This document shows positions 51,510 to 61,173 of a DNA stretch of 64,000 nucleotides, piece after piece. The notes under the pieces are model-generated. The model made no database searches. It saw only the letters and a list, made by a program, of their open reading frames with translations, and had not been told where the DNA came from. Every line of letters begins with the position of its first letter. Positions within the stretch are counted from its first letter, which is position 1. Source of the stretch: Sphingobacterium athyrii (GTDB taxonomy: Bacteria > Bacteroidota > Bacteroidia > Sphingobacteriales > Sphingobacteriaceae); contig NZ_QCXX01000002.1 of NCBI RefSeq assembly GCF_003071065.1, positions 434,001 through 498,000 on the forward strand, written 5' to 3'. A program made the position numbers and the translations under genes.

Positions 51510-53141
51510 ATGATAAAGACTTTTTTTACCGTCGCCGCGTTCCTGCTTATATCATTTGTTTTTGCCCAACAGCCCCAAGTAAAGGTTGAAGAGGGTATAA
51601 TGGAAGGAATTACGTTATCCAGCGGCGTGCAGGCATTCCGTGGGATTCCTTTTGCAAAACCACCGGTTGGCAATTTACGATGGAAAGAACCACAACCTGC
51701 CGATCATTGGACAGGGATCCGCAAGGTAGATCGCTTTGGAAATTCACCAATGCAGAAACCGATCTATGGGGACATGAGATTTCGCTCTCCGGGTATAAGT
51801 GAAGATTGCCTCTACCTGAATGTATGGCGACCAAAGGCTGGGGGCTCCGATAAACTTCCTGTTTTAGTTTATTTTTATGGTGGCGGTTTCAATGCCGGTG
51901 ATGGATCAGAAAATCGTTACGATGGGGAGAGCTTTGCCAAGGAAGGCATTATTGTCGTTACCGTCAATTATCGTCTAGGCATCTTTGGTTTCTTCGCGCA
52001 TCCGGAACTAACCCAAGAATCGCCAAAAAATGCATCAGGGAACTATGGTCTCCTGGATCAATATGCGGCATTAGCATGGGTCAAAAAGAATATAGCTGCC
52101 TTTGGAGGTGATCCTGATGAGGTTACCATAGGCGGCGAATCTGCCGGAAGCATGTCTGTTTCCGCCCAGATGAGTAGTCCGCTTTCCAAAGGGTTATTTA
52201 AGCGTGCTATCGGTCAGAGCGGAAGTGTTTTTAATTTAAGATATGGCACTATTTCCCTTGGGGAGCAAGAACAAAAAGGTGTAGCATTTGCTACCAAAGT
52301 CAATGCAGGCAACCTTGACCAATTGCGTAAAATTCCCGCCGCAGAACTACTTGACCGGGCCAGTGAGCCCGGTGCCTTTATGACACGTCTGATCATAGAT
52401 GGTTATTTTCTCCCCAAATCACCGTTGGAAATATTTGAAGCAGGGGAGCAGTCCAAAGTTTCTCTACTTGCAGGCTGGACGTCTACAGAGGCTCCTTATA
52501 CTGCCTTCACCGGCAAGTCTTACCCATCACCGGACAACTATGAGAGATTAGTACGCGAGCAATTCGGTGCTAGGGCTGATGAAGTGCTCAAATTGTATCC
52601 GGGGAAAACAGAAAGTGAAGTCATCACATCGGCGACCGCGCTAGCCAGTGATAATTTTATTGTTTACAGTACTTGGAAATGGCTCGATTTGCAACGAATA
52701 AACAGCGGCCAACCTGTTTATGTCTACACCTTTAGCAAAGCACGGCCACCGATGAAAGCAGCTTATAACAATGTGGAGACAGGGCTTGCTGGTGGGATAA
52801 GAAAAAAATCTACCACTGCAGACAAAGAGAATCTGCCACCGGTCCTCCCGGGAGCGTTCCATGCCAGTGATATTGAATATCTATTAGGAAATCTGAAGAG
52901 CAATGATGTTTTTGACTGGACGAAGGATGACTACAAAGCTTCACTACTGGGACAGCGCTACTTCATCAATTTTATTAAAACTGGTAATCCGAATGGGAAA
53001 AATCTTGCTGTGTGGCCAAAAACTACAGCAACAGACAAGGTGATGAATATACTTGACCTCAATATCGAAGCGCAGGCATCTCCAGAGAAATTCAGAGACA
53101 GATACCTTTTTCTTGATGGTTTATTTATTGGCAAAAAATAA
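51510..53141 (+). CDS. Secreted type-B carboxylesterase/lipase
   Basis: A 543-residue secreted hydrolase. Signal peptide MIKTFFTVAAFLLISFVFAQ. Catalytic Ser in VTIGGESAGSMSVSAQM (~residue 212), oxyanion loop YFYGGGFNAGDGSENRY, acid likely in GWTSTEAPYTAF, His in GAFHASDIEYLLGNL. The full PF00135 length is present. It converges on the SusD gene; its ester substrate may be the ligand imported by that system, but this is an inference from proximity. Confidence 0.93.
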   Translation: MIKTFFTVAAFLLISFVFAQQPQVKVEEGIMEGITLSSGVQAFRGIPFAKPPVGNLRWKEPQPADHWTGIRKVDRFGNSPMQKPIYGDMRFRSPGISEDCLYLNVWRPKAGGSDKLPVLVYFYGGGFNAGDGSENRYDGESFAKEGIIVVTVNYRLGIFGFFAHPELTQESPKNASGNYGLLDQYAALAWVKKNIAAFGGDPDEVTIGGESAGSMSVSAQMSSPLSKGLFKRAIGQSGSVFNLRYGTISLGEQEQKGVAFATKVNAGNLDQLRKIPAAELLDRASEPGAFMTRLIIDGYFLPKSPLEIFEAGEQSKVSLLAGWTSTEAPYTAFTGKSYPSPDNYERLVREQFGARADEVLKLYPGKTESEVITSATALASDNFIVYSTWKWLDLQRINSGQPVYVYTFSKARPPMKAAYNNVETGLAGGIRKKSTTADKENLPPVLPGAFHASDIEYLLGNLKSNDVFDWTKDDYKASLLGQRYFINFIKTGNPNGKNLAVWPKTTATDKVMNILDLNIEAQASPEKFRDRYLFLDGLFIGKK

Positions 53142-53250
53142 AGAATTCTATGCTATTTGCACATATAAGGGTGTTCTACTTCCTGCCATTTATAGGAAAT
53201 ATCTATCTTTTCACTTAGGTAGGCTATTCCTGTTAAAAGTTGTGTTTAAC

Positions 53251-53297
53251 AAAAAAAAATGCAAGAGCGACATTCCCTAAGGAATACCGCTCTTGCA
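53251..53297 (-). terminator. Terminator of the sigma-FecR-SusC-SusD unit
   Basis: A 17-bp hairpin with two mismatches (TGCAAGAGCG paired with CGCTCTTGCA) on the minus strand, followed by nine T. The + strand carboxylesterase gene also ends nearby. Confidence 0.85.
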
Positions 53298-53328
53298 ATA
53301 TTGGACAAAAGAATATCGTTGTATTTGA

Positions 53329-54924
53329 TTAATAGCCCGGATTTTGCACCAAGTTGGGCTCCACCTGAAAACTACTTTCGTGAAATGGCCATAAGTACTG
53401 ATGGTTTAAGAACTTTCGGTCCTCAATTTTGAGTATTTCGGATTGTCCACCTCCATTCAGACGCATATGACCGAGAGCGGGTTGATTAAGGACTGTTTCT
53501 GCTGTTTTCCATCGCAAGATATCGCTATAACGTAATCCTTCGCCAGCAAATTCCGTTCTCCTTTCGTTGCGGATGAGCGCTATCCATTCCTGTTGTGATT
53601 TTGCCGTTAAATTGACATCAGCAATGGTCATATCGAGTCCGGCTCTTTTACGAATCTGGTTGATACAACTTTTAGCCAGTTCATCTATATCATTCAACAT
53701 GATCTTTGCTTCGGCATAGGTTAACAGAACTTCAGCATAGCGAGACAAGGGAAAATGCATATTTCCGCCAGTACGAAACGCATCGGCTTGGTCGACAAAT
53801 TTCTTGAACCAGTATCCTGATCTACTGCTACGTAGGTTTTGGTAATAAAAAGCACTTTTAGCATCATAGATATCTATTTTTTCATTGTTGAAGAGATCGC
53901 CATGACCGAATACACTAGCTTCATACCGTGGGTCACGGTTTAATTTTGGATTAAGCTCATATTCTTGTTTAGTATGTAGCGGACATTTATCAATTGATCG
54001 GCCCTGTAACGTCCAATAACTATCCACGAGCGCTTTTAAGGGAACAACATAGGATTGGCCATTTCCGGTTCGGTATTGTGGAGCGAGATGCTGAAATGAC
54101 GCTGTTGCTGAATTGTTATGGCTCTCCATATCAAACTTGATAATAAATTCTTTGTTGGTTTTATCTGCTTGATAATTAAATAGATTGGCGTATTGGGGAT
54201 GAAGTTGATACTTCCCGCTATCCATAATCTCCTTAGCAAGTCTTGCCGCCAGTTCGTACCTTCCATTATAGAGTGCGTAGCGCATGACCAATGTTTTAAA
54301 GGAATACTTGTTGAACATATATGCGTTTGTGGTACCTTCATTTTCTGGAAGTCTATTGGCAACATCTTCACTCATTTCAAAGAGCTTGTCAAGGATTTCG
54401 GCTTTAGGTGTCACCGGTGGTGTTGCTTCCTCCAGTTTGACAGGAGTTAGCACAAAAGGGACGTTACCCCAGAATTCTGTAATCCTGAAGTAATGCCAGA
54501 TGCGCAAACCTTCGAGAATTGCTTTATACCGTTGTCGCGTAGATTCATTTTCGACATATGGCACCCCAACATTTGCCAGATAGGTGTTAATACGGCCTAT
54601 ATGCTGATTGTGTAAATTCCAGTAATAAACGGCCAAAGCGGAGTTACTAGTCATATTGCCGTTGGCGATGATCATGTGATGATCTGTCTCAATGCGGGCA
54701 TAAGCATTGTCCGAACGACCTTCGGTCATGTAAAAGAGGAGGCGACGTTCACCTGGCCCCATAAAAGCATCTAAATAGCTACTGTAGACCACGCGACGCA
54801 AATCTTCTTCTGTGTTAAAAAACTCATCAAAAGAAGTTGCTGTTGGATCTCGTTTATCAAGAAATTTTTCGCAGCTACTGAGGGTTGCCAACGCTATTAT
54901 AAGGGTAATAATTTTCTTTTTCAT
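53329..54924 (-). CDS. SusD/RagB-family nutrient-binding outer membrane lipoprotein
   Basis: A 531-residue lipoprotein (signal LIIALATLSSCEKFLDKRDP, lipobox LSSC). TPR-like helices are followed by the typical SusD core and C-terminal motifs: LAYAEAKIML-type text (LLTYAEAKIMLNDIDELAKS), WIALIRNERRTEFAGEGLRY and YLWPFHESSFQVEPNLVQNP. It caps the SusC barrel and binds the ligand at the cell surface. It lies 10 bp after susC in the same unit. Confidence 0.95.
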   Translation of the reverse strand: MKKKIITLIIALATLSSCEKFLDKRDPTATSFDEFFNTEEDLRRVVYSSYLDAFMGPGERRLLFYMTEGRSDNAYARIETDHHMIIANGNMTSNSALAVYYWNLHNQHIGRINTYLANVGVPYVENESTRQRYKAILEGLRIWHYFRITEFWGNVPFVLTPVKLEEATPPVTPKAEILDKLFEMSEDVANRLPENEGTTNAYMFNKYSFKTLVMRYALYNGRYELAARLAKEIMDSGKYQLHPQYANLFNYQADKTNKEFIIKFDMESHNNSATASFQHLAPQYRTGNGQSYVVPLKALVDSYWTLQGRSIDKCPLHTKQEYELNPKLNRDPRYEASVFGHGDLFNNEKIDIYDAKSAFYYQNLRSSRSGYWFKKFVDQADAFRTGGNMHFPLSRYAEVLLTYAEAKIMLNDIDELAKSCINQIRKRAGLDMTIADVNLTAKSQQEWIALIRNERRTEFAGEGLRYSDILRWKTAETVLNQPALGHMRLNGGGQSEILKIEDRKFLNHQYLWPFHESSFQVEPNLVQNPGY

Positions 54925-54934
54925 TGTGATGATA

Positions 54935-57900
54935 TTAAAAAATGCTCGCGCTTAATCCAAAACTATATGTTGCCATCCGCGGATAATTTCCATTACCGCT
55001 GTCGATCCGCTCAGGGTCCAAACCTTCCCACTTTGTTATGGTGAATACATCCTGCGCGTTTACATAAATCCGTAAGTTTTTAACACTTTTGCCAATGGAT
55101 GGAAAAGTATAGCCGAGTTGAAGTGATTTAACACGAAAAAAGGCTGCATTGCTGAGCCATACATTACTTAAAAGGGTATTGGGCGTGGAGCCTGTCCAGA
55201 GACGCGGGAAGCGGCTATTTGGATTTTCTGGGCTCCAATGGTCGGCAACATATTCAACACGTGGTGCCCCCAGGTCATTACTGTTTCCATCGACATAAAC
55301 TGGATAAGCTTCCTGACCGGCTAATCGGCCAGTTCTTTTGCCCACACCTTGACCCAGTGCTGAAAAATCCCAGCGTTTATAATGTAGGTCCATATTGATG
55401 GCGTAATTGTAATACGGAAGTGGATCTGCGAGGTAAACGCGGTCATTGTCGTTAATTAAACCATCTTGATTTTGGTCGACATAGCGGATATCGCCAGGTC
55501 TGGAATTGGGCATTTTCGCTGCGGTTTCATCAATTTCTTGTTGACTCTGAAAATAACCATTTGATTGAAAACCGTAATAGTTGTTGATCGGGATCCCTTT
55601 ATACCATATCTGGTCATTGTTGCCTTTGAAAATCAATCGGTCATTTTCATTATAGCCAGCCTTGAGTATGCGGTTACGATTGTTAAAAAGCATTGCACCG
55701 ACTTTATAGGAGAAATCATCTTTCTTGTCAGACCAGTTTACCGAGACTTCCCAACCATCGTTCTCTACCGCGCCAATATTTACTGCGGATACTAAGGTGT
55801 ATGAACCCGTTAATGGGGGGACAGCAAATTGATCATAGATTAAATCATACGAATTCTTATGGTATACCTCCGCTGTAAGAGAAAGTCTATTTTTGAGTGC
55901 ATTCATATCGAGGCCAAGATTCCATTGTTTTTGTTTCTCCCAGGAAAAATTAGAATTAGGGACGCGCATCGTCCATCCCCAGGTATTGACAGATTCCTGC
56001 CATAAATAAGGCGCTACATTTTCATTACCAATCAACCCGTATGACGCACGAATCTTAATATTGCTGATCGCCTCGGATTCGAGAATAGGTTTGAAAAAGC
56101 GTTCATTATGTAAATTCCAGGCAAAAGCTCCCGATGGAAAGAATCCCCAGCGACGACCCGGTGCAAATTTACTGCTTCCATCCGATCGACCTGTTAATTC
56201 AAATATATAACGGTTATCAAATGAATAGTTCAGTTTACCGAAAAAAGAAGCCTTGCTAATTTCTCTAAAATCAGTGAAGGTATAGCTCATGATCTCAGAA
56301 CCGGCAGTGAGATAGATTTTGTCTTTATCCTGACGTAGTTCTTTGTTATAATTTACCAACGCCCTCGCGGTCAGCTGGCTCTCACTTACACCTTGTGAAG
56401 CATCCACATCATTTCCCCATATGCTGATCGGAGCCCCTTTTTCATCAAAGAATTTGTAGGTTAACCGCCTTTGTTTGTCAGCAGATTTGTTGATCATGTA
56501 TGACACGTTTCCTTCAATATTTAGATTGCTGTTGATATTGTATTTGGGGCGAAGATTAATGGTACTGCGATCATGCATATAGTTTTTGGTTCCCCCATGT
56601 TTAATCGAAGCTATAGGGTTAATGTTGTTATGGAGGATGAAGGGTTCGGGTCTGTCAGCATTATAATAAATCTGTTGTGTTGGATTCAGGCGCCAGGCTT
56701 GTTGGTAAAGCCCGTGACCATCATCGTTTGCCATGAGACGGTCTACTTGCAAGCGATGCGCATAGAAGTCAGCCATGAGGACGAATTTATCAGCAATATT
56801 GATATTGGTATTGAATCGTGCCGAAAATTTCTGTGTTCCCTCGATGTTATTAAGTCCATTTTCCTTAATATGGCCCAACATAAGGTTGAAGGTCCCCACA
56901 CCGCCGCCACCGGAAATACTGGCGTTGTTGTTAATTGCTGTGGAGGTTCGTTCCATTACTTCGCCCAACCAATTGACCCCTTTTATTTTTCCGCTGGCAT
57001 ATTGTTCAATTGTTTCATCCGAATAGATCGCAGGTTGTCCTTGTTGGACCAGTGTTTCATTTCGCAATTTCATAAAATCAACTGCCCCTACAAATTCAGG
57101 AAGATCTATCGGTTTGTTTATGGCATACCAATTATTTGTAAAAACCTTGAATTGACCCGTTTGCCCACGTTCTGTTTCGATGATAATAACGCCATTGGCA
57201 CCACGTGAGCCATACATAGACGCTGAAGCCGCATCTTTAAGTACGGTAATACTTTTCACCTGGTTAGGATCGATATCGTGAATACTTTGTTCCATTCCAT
57301 CCACGATGACCAGAGGATCGGCATTTTGTAAGGTGCTGATACCACGAATGGAAATCGTCCCGGGGACACTGCCGGGAAGACTATTTCCCCGCATCATTGT
57401 AACACCGGGAATTGTTCCTGAAAAAGCATCCTGCATTTTATAAATGGGCCGGTTTTTTACTTTTTCCATATCCATTTGGGATACGGAGGAAGCCAGGTGC
57501 TTTTTATCGACCTCTGAAAACCCGACCACCACAACCTCCTCAAGCCCGACTTCGTCATTGTCCATGACGATATTGAGCTCGGTTTTGTTATTGATAGGAA
57601 TTTCAAGCTGTTTAAAGCCTACCGCGCTGAAAATCAATGTGCCCTTATTCCCGTCTGGTAGAGAAAGCTGAAATTCACCCCTGGTATTTGTCGAGGTTCC
57701 TATGTTTGTCCCTTTGAGCAAAATACTTACCGCACTTAATAGATTCCCTTTTGTGTCATGTATTTTCCCTCTGATGGATCGTTGCTGATACAGCTTTTCG
57801 CTGCCTGACCGATCATCAGAGGCATCGTCCTGTTTTCTTTTTATGACTACGGTGCCACGATGTACCATGTAATAGAAGGCACTATTTTTAAATAGCTGAT

Positions 57901-58192
57901 CAAGTGTTTTATTCAGGGGTGCATCTGTTATTTCAAGATTTGCTTTTTCATTGTTCAGTAAGCCCTCCATAAAGATAAAACGTACTCCTGTCTGTTTGGT
58001 GATGTTTTTGAGGACGGTTTCGATCTTGGCGTTTTTGGCGTGCAGTGTAATCTGAGCAGAGCTTGAAGCATAGGCACCCATCATGGATGTTGCCAATAAT
58101 ATTCCTGTCAGTTTCATTTTGATTAGATTGTTCAAAAATTTTCCCTTGTCTATAGGACAAAGAATTCCTTTTGAATAAAATAAATTATTCAT
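54935..58192 (-). CDS. SusC/RagA-family TonB-linked outer membrane receptor
   Basis: The start at 58192 (MNNLFYSKGILCPIDKGKFL) gives the usual SusC lead before MKLTGILLATSMMGAYASSS. About 1085 residues. Order: STN domain (KIETVLKNITKQTGVRFIFM), carboxypeptidase-like domain (IRGKIHDTKGNLLSAVSILL), TonB box GLEEVVVVGF, plug (VDGMEQSIHDIDPNQVKSIT, SMYGSRGANGVIII), and a C-terminal barrel ending SFGLSASIF. The STN domain fits signalling to the FecR encoded upstream. Confidence 0.96.
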   Translation of the reverse strand: MNNLFYSKGILCPIDKGKFLNNLIKMKLTGILLATSMMGAYASSSAQITLHAKNAKIETVLKNITKQTGVRFIFMEGLLNNEKANLEITDAPLNKTLDQLFKNSAFYYMVHRGTVVIKRKQDDASDDRSGSEKLYQQRSIRGKIHDTKGNLLSAVSILLKGTNIGTSTNTRGEFQLSLPDGNKGTLIFSAVGFKQLEIPINNKTELNIVMDNDEVGLEEVVVVGFSEVDKKHLASSVSQMDMEKVKNRPIYKMQDAFSGTIPGVTMMRGNSLPGSVPGTISIRGISTLQNADPLVIVDGMEQSIHDIDPNQVKSITVLKDAASASMYGSRGANGVIIIETERGQTGQFKVFTNNWYAINKPIDLPEFVGAVDFMKLRNETLVQQGQPAIYSDETIEQYASGKIKGVNWLGEVMERTSTAINNNASISGGGGVGTFNLMLGHIKENGLNNIEGTQKFSARFNTNINIADKFVLMADFYAHRLQVDRLMANDDGHGLYQQAWRLNPTQQIYYNADRPEPFILHNNINPIASIKHGGTKNYMHDRSTINLRPKYNINSNLNIEGNVSYMINKSADKQRRLTYKFFDEKGAPISIWGNDVDASQGVSESQLTARALVNYNKELRQDKDKIYLTAGSEIMSYTFTDFREISKASFFGKLNYSFDNRYIFELTGRSDGSSKFAPGRRWGFFPSGAFAWNLHNERFFKPILESEAISNIKIRASYGLIGNENVAPYLWQESVNTWGWTMRVPNSNFSWEKQKQWNLGLDMNALKNRLSLTAEVYHKNSYDLIYDQFAVPPLTGSYTLVSAVNIGAVENDGWEVSVNWSDKKDDFSYKVGAMLFNNRNRILKAGYNENDRLIFKGNNDQIWYKGIPINNYYGFQSNGYFQSQQEIDETAAKMPNSRPGDIRYVDQNQDGLINDNDRVYLADPLPYYNYAINMDLHYKRWDFSALGQGVGKRTGRLAGQEAYPVYVDGNSNDLGAPRVEYVADHWSPENPNSRFPRLWTGSTPNTLLSNVWLSNAAFFRVKSLQLGYTFPSIGKSVKNLRIYVNAQDVFTITKWEGLDPERIDSGNGNYPRMATYSFGLSASIF

Positions 58193-58343
58193 AATTTGGT
58201 AGAGAATTAATAGTTTACGATCAGTTGTTAATTCAATCAGATGCAGGAGTATTGGAGTACTTCTGCATTCTTTTTTATACAATATTTAGGTATTTTTCTT
58301 CTTACATATTTTAAGCCCTCCTTTTCTTGGTTAGATAGTTTAT

Positions 58344-59534
58344 TTATTTTTTGTCGACCAGCTTATTAACGATTAGTTTTTCTTTGTCGATTGTCAGCTG
58401 ATAACCAGTCAGGTCTTTTAGTAGATTACAGACCTCTGCAAGGGTCACATCTCTTTTTATGCCACCTTTGTAACGTCTTTTATCCAATGAGACGTTGGAG
58501 TCAATTTTGATACCATACCATCGGCTTAGCTCATCGAGAATCTGTTGCATACTCTTATTTTCGAAATAGAAGTAACCATCTTTCCAGGCCGTTGCTTCTT
58601 CCATATCTGGTATCGGAAAGGCTACCAATTGACTGTTAATCATTTTTACCCCATTTCCTGCATCTATAAAAATCTCATTTTCCTGTCCATTGACTTTTAG
58701 GCGTCCCTCTGTAAGTAAAACTTTAGCATTAGGTTTATAGGAATTGATGTCAAAGGCTGTTCCTATAGCTTGGACATTAAGGTCATTGGCCTCCACCACG
58801 AACGGGCGCTTTGTGTCTTTGGCAACTTCAAAATAGGCTTCACCCTTTAATCTTACTGTCCGTTCGTTTTTCTCGAAATTGGCCTTATAGGTCAATTCCG
58901 ATTCCGAATTCACCCATACCCGTGTACCATCACTTAGTGTTAGTGCTATGGTAGATCTTTTGGGCACAATTAAGGTGTGGATCGGATTAGACTCTTCGGT
59001 TTTGAGCTGTGAGTACAGCAATTTACCATCTTTTAATTCAATCCCCTGAGGAAGACTTCCGTCAACTTGTTTATTCATTAAGTTAATTTCGTCTTGTCCT
59101 TTAATCTTCAGGATAGCACCGTTTTCTCCGGGAAGAACATCATTTTTTTGTCCATAGACCTTGTCCGGAATAAGATAATTGACAGGTTTTAAATAAGATT
59201 TCCAGATCCAGACAAAAGTAAAGAGCAATAATAATGCGGCAGCAATTCTAATAGCGGGTTTCCAGTTCCCATTTAACCGATGATAATTTGGTGCAATTTT
59301 TCGTTCATTGTATTTGGTTTTTAAAATTTTCCACTCCTGATCCAGGTCAGTGATACGTAAATCAAATGGAACATGGATATCTGTATTGGCAAGCCGGTGG
59401 CGTAAACTATCCTTTGCATCGGGATATTTTTCCAGCAAACGTCTTAGTTCATTCTCTTGTGCAGTAGGTAGTTGTCCTTCTTTCAGGAGTAATGAAGCTA
59501 ATTCAGCCAAGACTATTTTATCTGTTTCTATCAT
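58344..59534 (-). CDS. FecR family anti-sigma factor
   Basis: A 396-residue regulator between the sigma gene and susC. Cytoplasmic N-terminal part (about 1-85), membrane helix IRIAAALLLLFTFVWIWKSY (about 92-111), periplasmic FecR domain (RLKGEAYFEVAKDTKRPFVV, VQAIGTAFDINSYKPNAKVL) and the C-terminal DUF4974 part (NKSMQQILDELSRWYGIKID). It would hold the sigma factor inactive until SusC reports ligand. Confidence 0.95.
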   Translation of the reverse strand: MIETDKIVLAELASLLLKEGQLPTAQENELRRLLEKYPDAKDSLRHRLANTDIHVPFDLRITDLDQEWKILKTKYNERKIAPNYHRLNGNWKPAIRIAAALLLLFTFVWIWKSYLKPVNYLIPDKVYGQKNDVLPGENGAILKIKGQDEINLMNKQVDGSLPQGIELKDGKLLYSQLKTEESNPIHTLIVPKRSTIALTLSDGTRVWVNSESELTYKANFEKNERTVRLKGEAYFEVAKDTKRPFVVEANDLNVQAIGTAFDINSYKPNAKVLLTEGRLKVNGQENEIFIDAGNGVKMINSQLVAFPIPDMEEATAWKDGYFYFENKSMQQILDELSRWYGIKIDSNVSLDKRRYKGGIKRDVTLAEVCNLLKDLTGYQLTIDKEKLIVNKLVDKK

Positions 59535-59624
59535 AATTCAATAACTAAATAACTTGAGGAATCAAAATGGGTGACTCCAAATGAAAAAAAATATTTTTTT
59601 TAAAAATAGAAGGGCAAATGATCC

Positions 59625-60137
59625 TTAAAATAAAAGGAAGTTCAATACTAAATTCAGGAATTTGGTTTTCAAAAGGTTTATTGCACGCATACGCTGCGTT
59701 TTTACGGTGTTGACGGAAACATCTAATTCCTGTGCGACCTCATCATATTTCATACCATCCAAATAAATTAAACGGCAGATCCGCTGACAGCCCTCAGGCA
59801 ATTGGTCGAGTTCACGGTGTAATGCACCAATCAGTTCGGCATTGATAAGATCGTCTAAGATATTCCGATCGTCAGACTCCGGTATGGTAATAGCATCCCG
59901 TATCTTATCAAATACCCTATCTCGCCGTTTGGCATTCATTGCCATATTTTTTACTGAGGTGTAGAGAAAGCTTTTGATAACACGTTCTCCCTTCTCCAAC
60001 AGCTCTGGTTTATCCATCAAGACAATAAAAGCATCCTGTACAATATCCTTAGCTATTTCCTCCGAGTTGACCCATGGAAAGGCAAATGTACAGAGCTGTA
60101 GAAAATATGTTTTGAAATAATATTCGATGGATAACAT
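59625..60137 (-). CDS. ECF sigma-70 factor (Bacteroides-expansion family)
   Basis: A 170-residue RNA polymerase sigma factor. Region 2: EIAKDIVQDAFIVLMDKPEL with SFLYTSVKNMAMNAKRRDRV. Region 4: LDQLPEGCQRICRLIYLDGM and YDEVAQELDVSVNTVKTQRM. It heads the unit with fecR, susC and susD on the minus strand and should direct transcription of susCD when released by FecR. Confidence 0.95.
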   Translation of the reverse strand: MLSIEYYFKTYFLQLCTFAFPWVNSEEIAKDIVQDAFIVLMDKPELLEKGERVIKSFLYTSVKNMAMNAKRRDRVFDKIRDAITIPESDDRNILDDLINAELIGALHRELDQLPEGCQRICRLIYLDGMKYDEVAQELDVSVNTVKTQRMRAINLLKTKFLNLVLNFLLF

Positions 60138-60141
60138 TACC

Positions 60142-60166
60142 TAGCTATTTTTTTAAAATATAGCTA
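60142..60166. promoter_or_regulatory. Inverted repeat just upstream of the sigma gene
   Basis: TAGCTAT (60142-60148) and ATAGCTA (60160-60166) with an 11-bp spacer, ending 5 bp before the start codon at 60137. It could be an operator or could fold at the ribosome site of the leader. Confidence 0.35.
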
Positions 60167-60425
60167 TTATACAAAAATATTGGAAACAATGTGTGTATTT
60201 TATATAAAGTAGTCTTAGAGGCATTTTTGTCAATAAGTGACTGAAATACCTGTTGTTAAAGTTCGGTTTCTAATTGTTTTTCTGTGCGGCTAGATGTTGT
60301 TTTTGTCGTGTTAACTTTCCAACTGTAACAAATAAATGTTGCAAAACAGCTCCCGTACCAAATTTTTATGCTTTCCAAAGCTGCTGAAAATCTAAAATTT
60401 CGGATACAGGGAAATATTTATTCGA

Positions 60426-60683
60426 GTGGACATCGCATCAACTGGATTGGAAAAATCCGATTTGAAAACGGAGAACAGTTTGGGCAATGCCATTACACTG
60501 CGTTATTTTGTTGAACTTCAGAGAAAGCCTGGTAAAGAAAATGCAAATTTAGCGGGCTATAACTATACGAAAGATGAAATCTACAAGATACCGCATAATG
60601 TCAAAATAATAAAAATTGAATCGTACGAAGATCGTAAAGAATATTTTATATTTACTCAATGGAACATTTATTATCAATTGTGA
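60426..60683 (+). CDS. Hypothetical small protein, possibly frameshifted
   Basis: An 85-residue frame starting at GTG. The later part (RYFVELQRKPGKENANLAGY, YKIPHNVKIIKIESYEDRKE) looks protein-like. In an overlapping frame, an ORF from ATG 60368 (MLSKAAENLKFRIQGNIYSS, NWIGKIRFENGEQFG) runs into the same region. The two may be halves of one gene split by a frameshift near 60470-60490. It overlaps the next gene by 25 bp. Confidence 0.4.
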   Translation: MDIASTGLEKSDLKTENSLGNAITLRYFVELQRKPGKENANLAGYNYTKDEIYKIPHNVKIIKIESYEDRKEYFIFTQWNIYYQL

Positions 60684-61084
60684 TTGCCACTATTTTTATT
60701 TTGTTAGCGTTGCTTCATCTCTTTTGGGTATTTTGGGGAAAGTGGGGGATAAGTGCTACTATACCCACAGACCTCAATGGAAGAAGGGTATTTAATCCAG
60801 GCCGGCCCGGTACGTTACTGGTTGCGATTGGATTAATATTTTTTGCTTTGACAAACCTCTGTGCAATTGGCGTTCTGAAAGGACCTTTTGATAACAACTA
60901 CGCGGGTTATGGCATGTATATGATCAGTGGTATTTTCTTTGTTCGATTTATCGGGGATCTGAAATATGTCGGCGTATTCAAGAAGTATAGGAATACTGTA
61001 TTTGCCTCACGAGACACCCATATTTATACTCCATTATCACTGTTTTTGTCAATTTCCAACGGCATTCTAGCCGTTATGTTTTAA
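60659..61084 (+). CDS. DUF3995-family membrane protein
   Basis: A 141-residue protein with four helices. Family text: IFILLALLHLFWVFWGKWGI, TDLNGRRVFNPGRPGTLLVA and the C-terminal IYTPLSLFLSISNGILAVMF. Function unknown. Its start overlaps the small ORF upstream, suggesting translational coupling if that ORF is real. Confidence 0.87.
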   Translation: MEHLLSIVIATIFILLALLHLFWVFWGKWGISATIPTDLNGRRVFNPGRPGTLLVAIGLIFFALTNLCAIGVLKGPFDNNYAGYGMYMISGIFFVRFIGDLKYVGVFKKYRNTVFASRDTHIYTPLSLFLSISNGILAVMF

Positions 61085-61116
61085 ACTGATAGATTGGGAA
61101 ATATACTGTTATATCA

Positions 61117-61158
61117 AGCACAAAGAGCAGCTACTTCATAATGGCTACTCTTTGTGCT
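61117..61158 (+). terminator. Terminator after the DUF3995 gene
   Basis: Perfect 11-bp arms AGCACAAAGAG and CTCTTTGTGCT with a 20-nt loop and a T-rich tail. Confidence 0.65.
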
Positions 61159-61173
61159 TTACTTTACTGCAAA

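Noticed and set aside
56573..57208. 211-codon + strand frame within susC
   Set aside because: Antisense shadow of the clearly conserved SusC plug and barrel.
58142..58158. TTGTC-TATAG-GACAA near the SusC start, resembling the operator at 39908
   Set aside because: It lies inside the coding lead of SusC and has a different spacing; it reflects the conserved LCPIDKGK-type residues rather than an operator.
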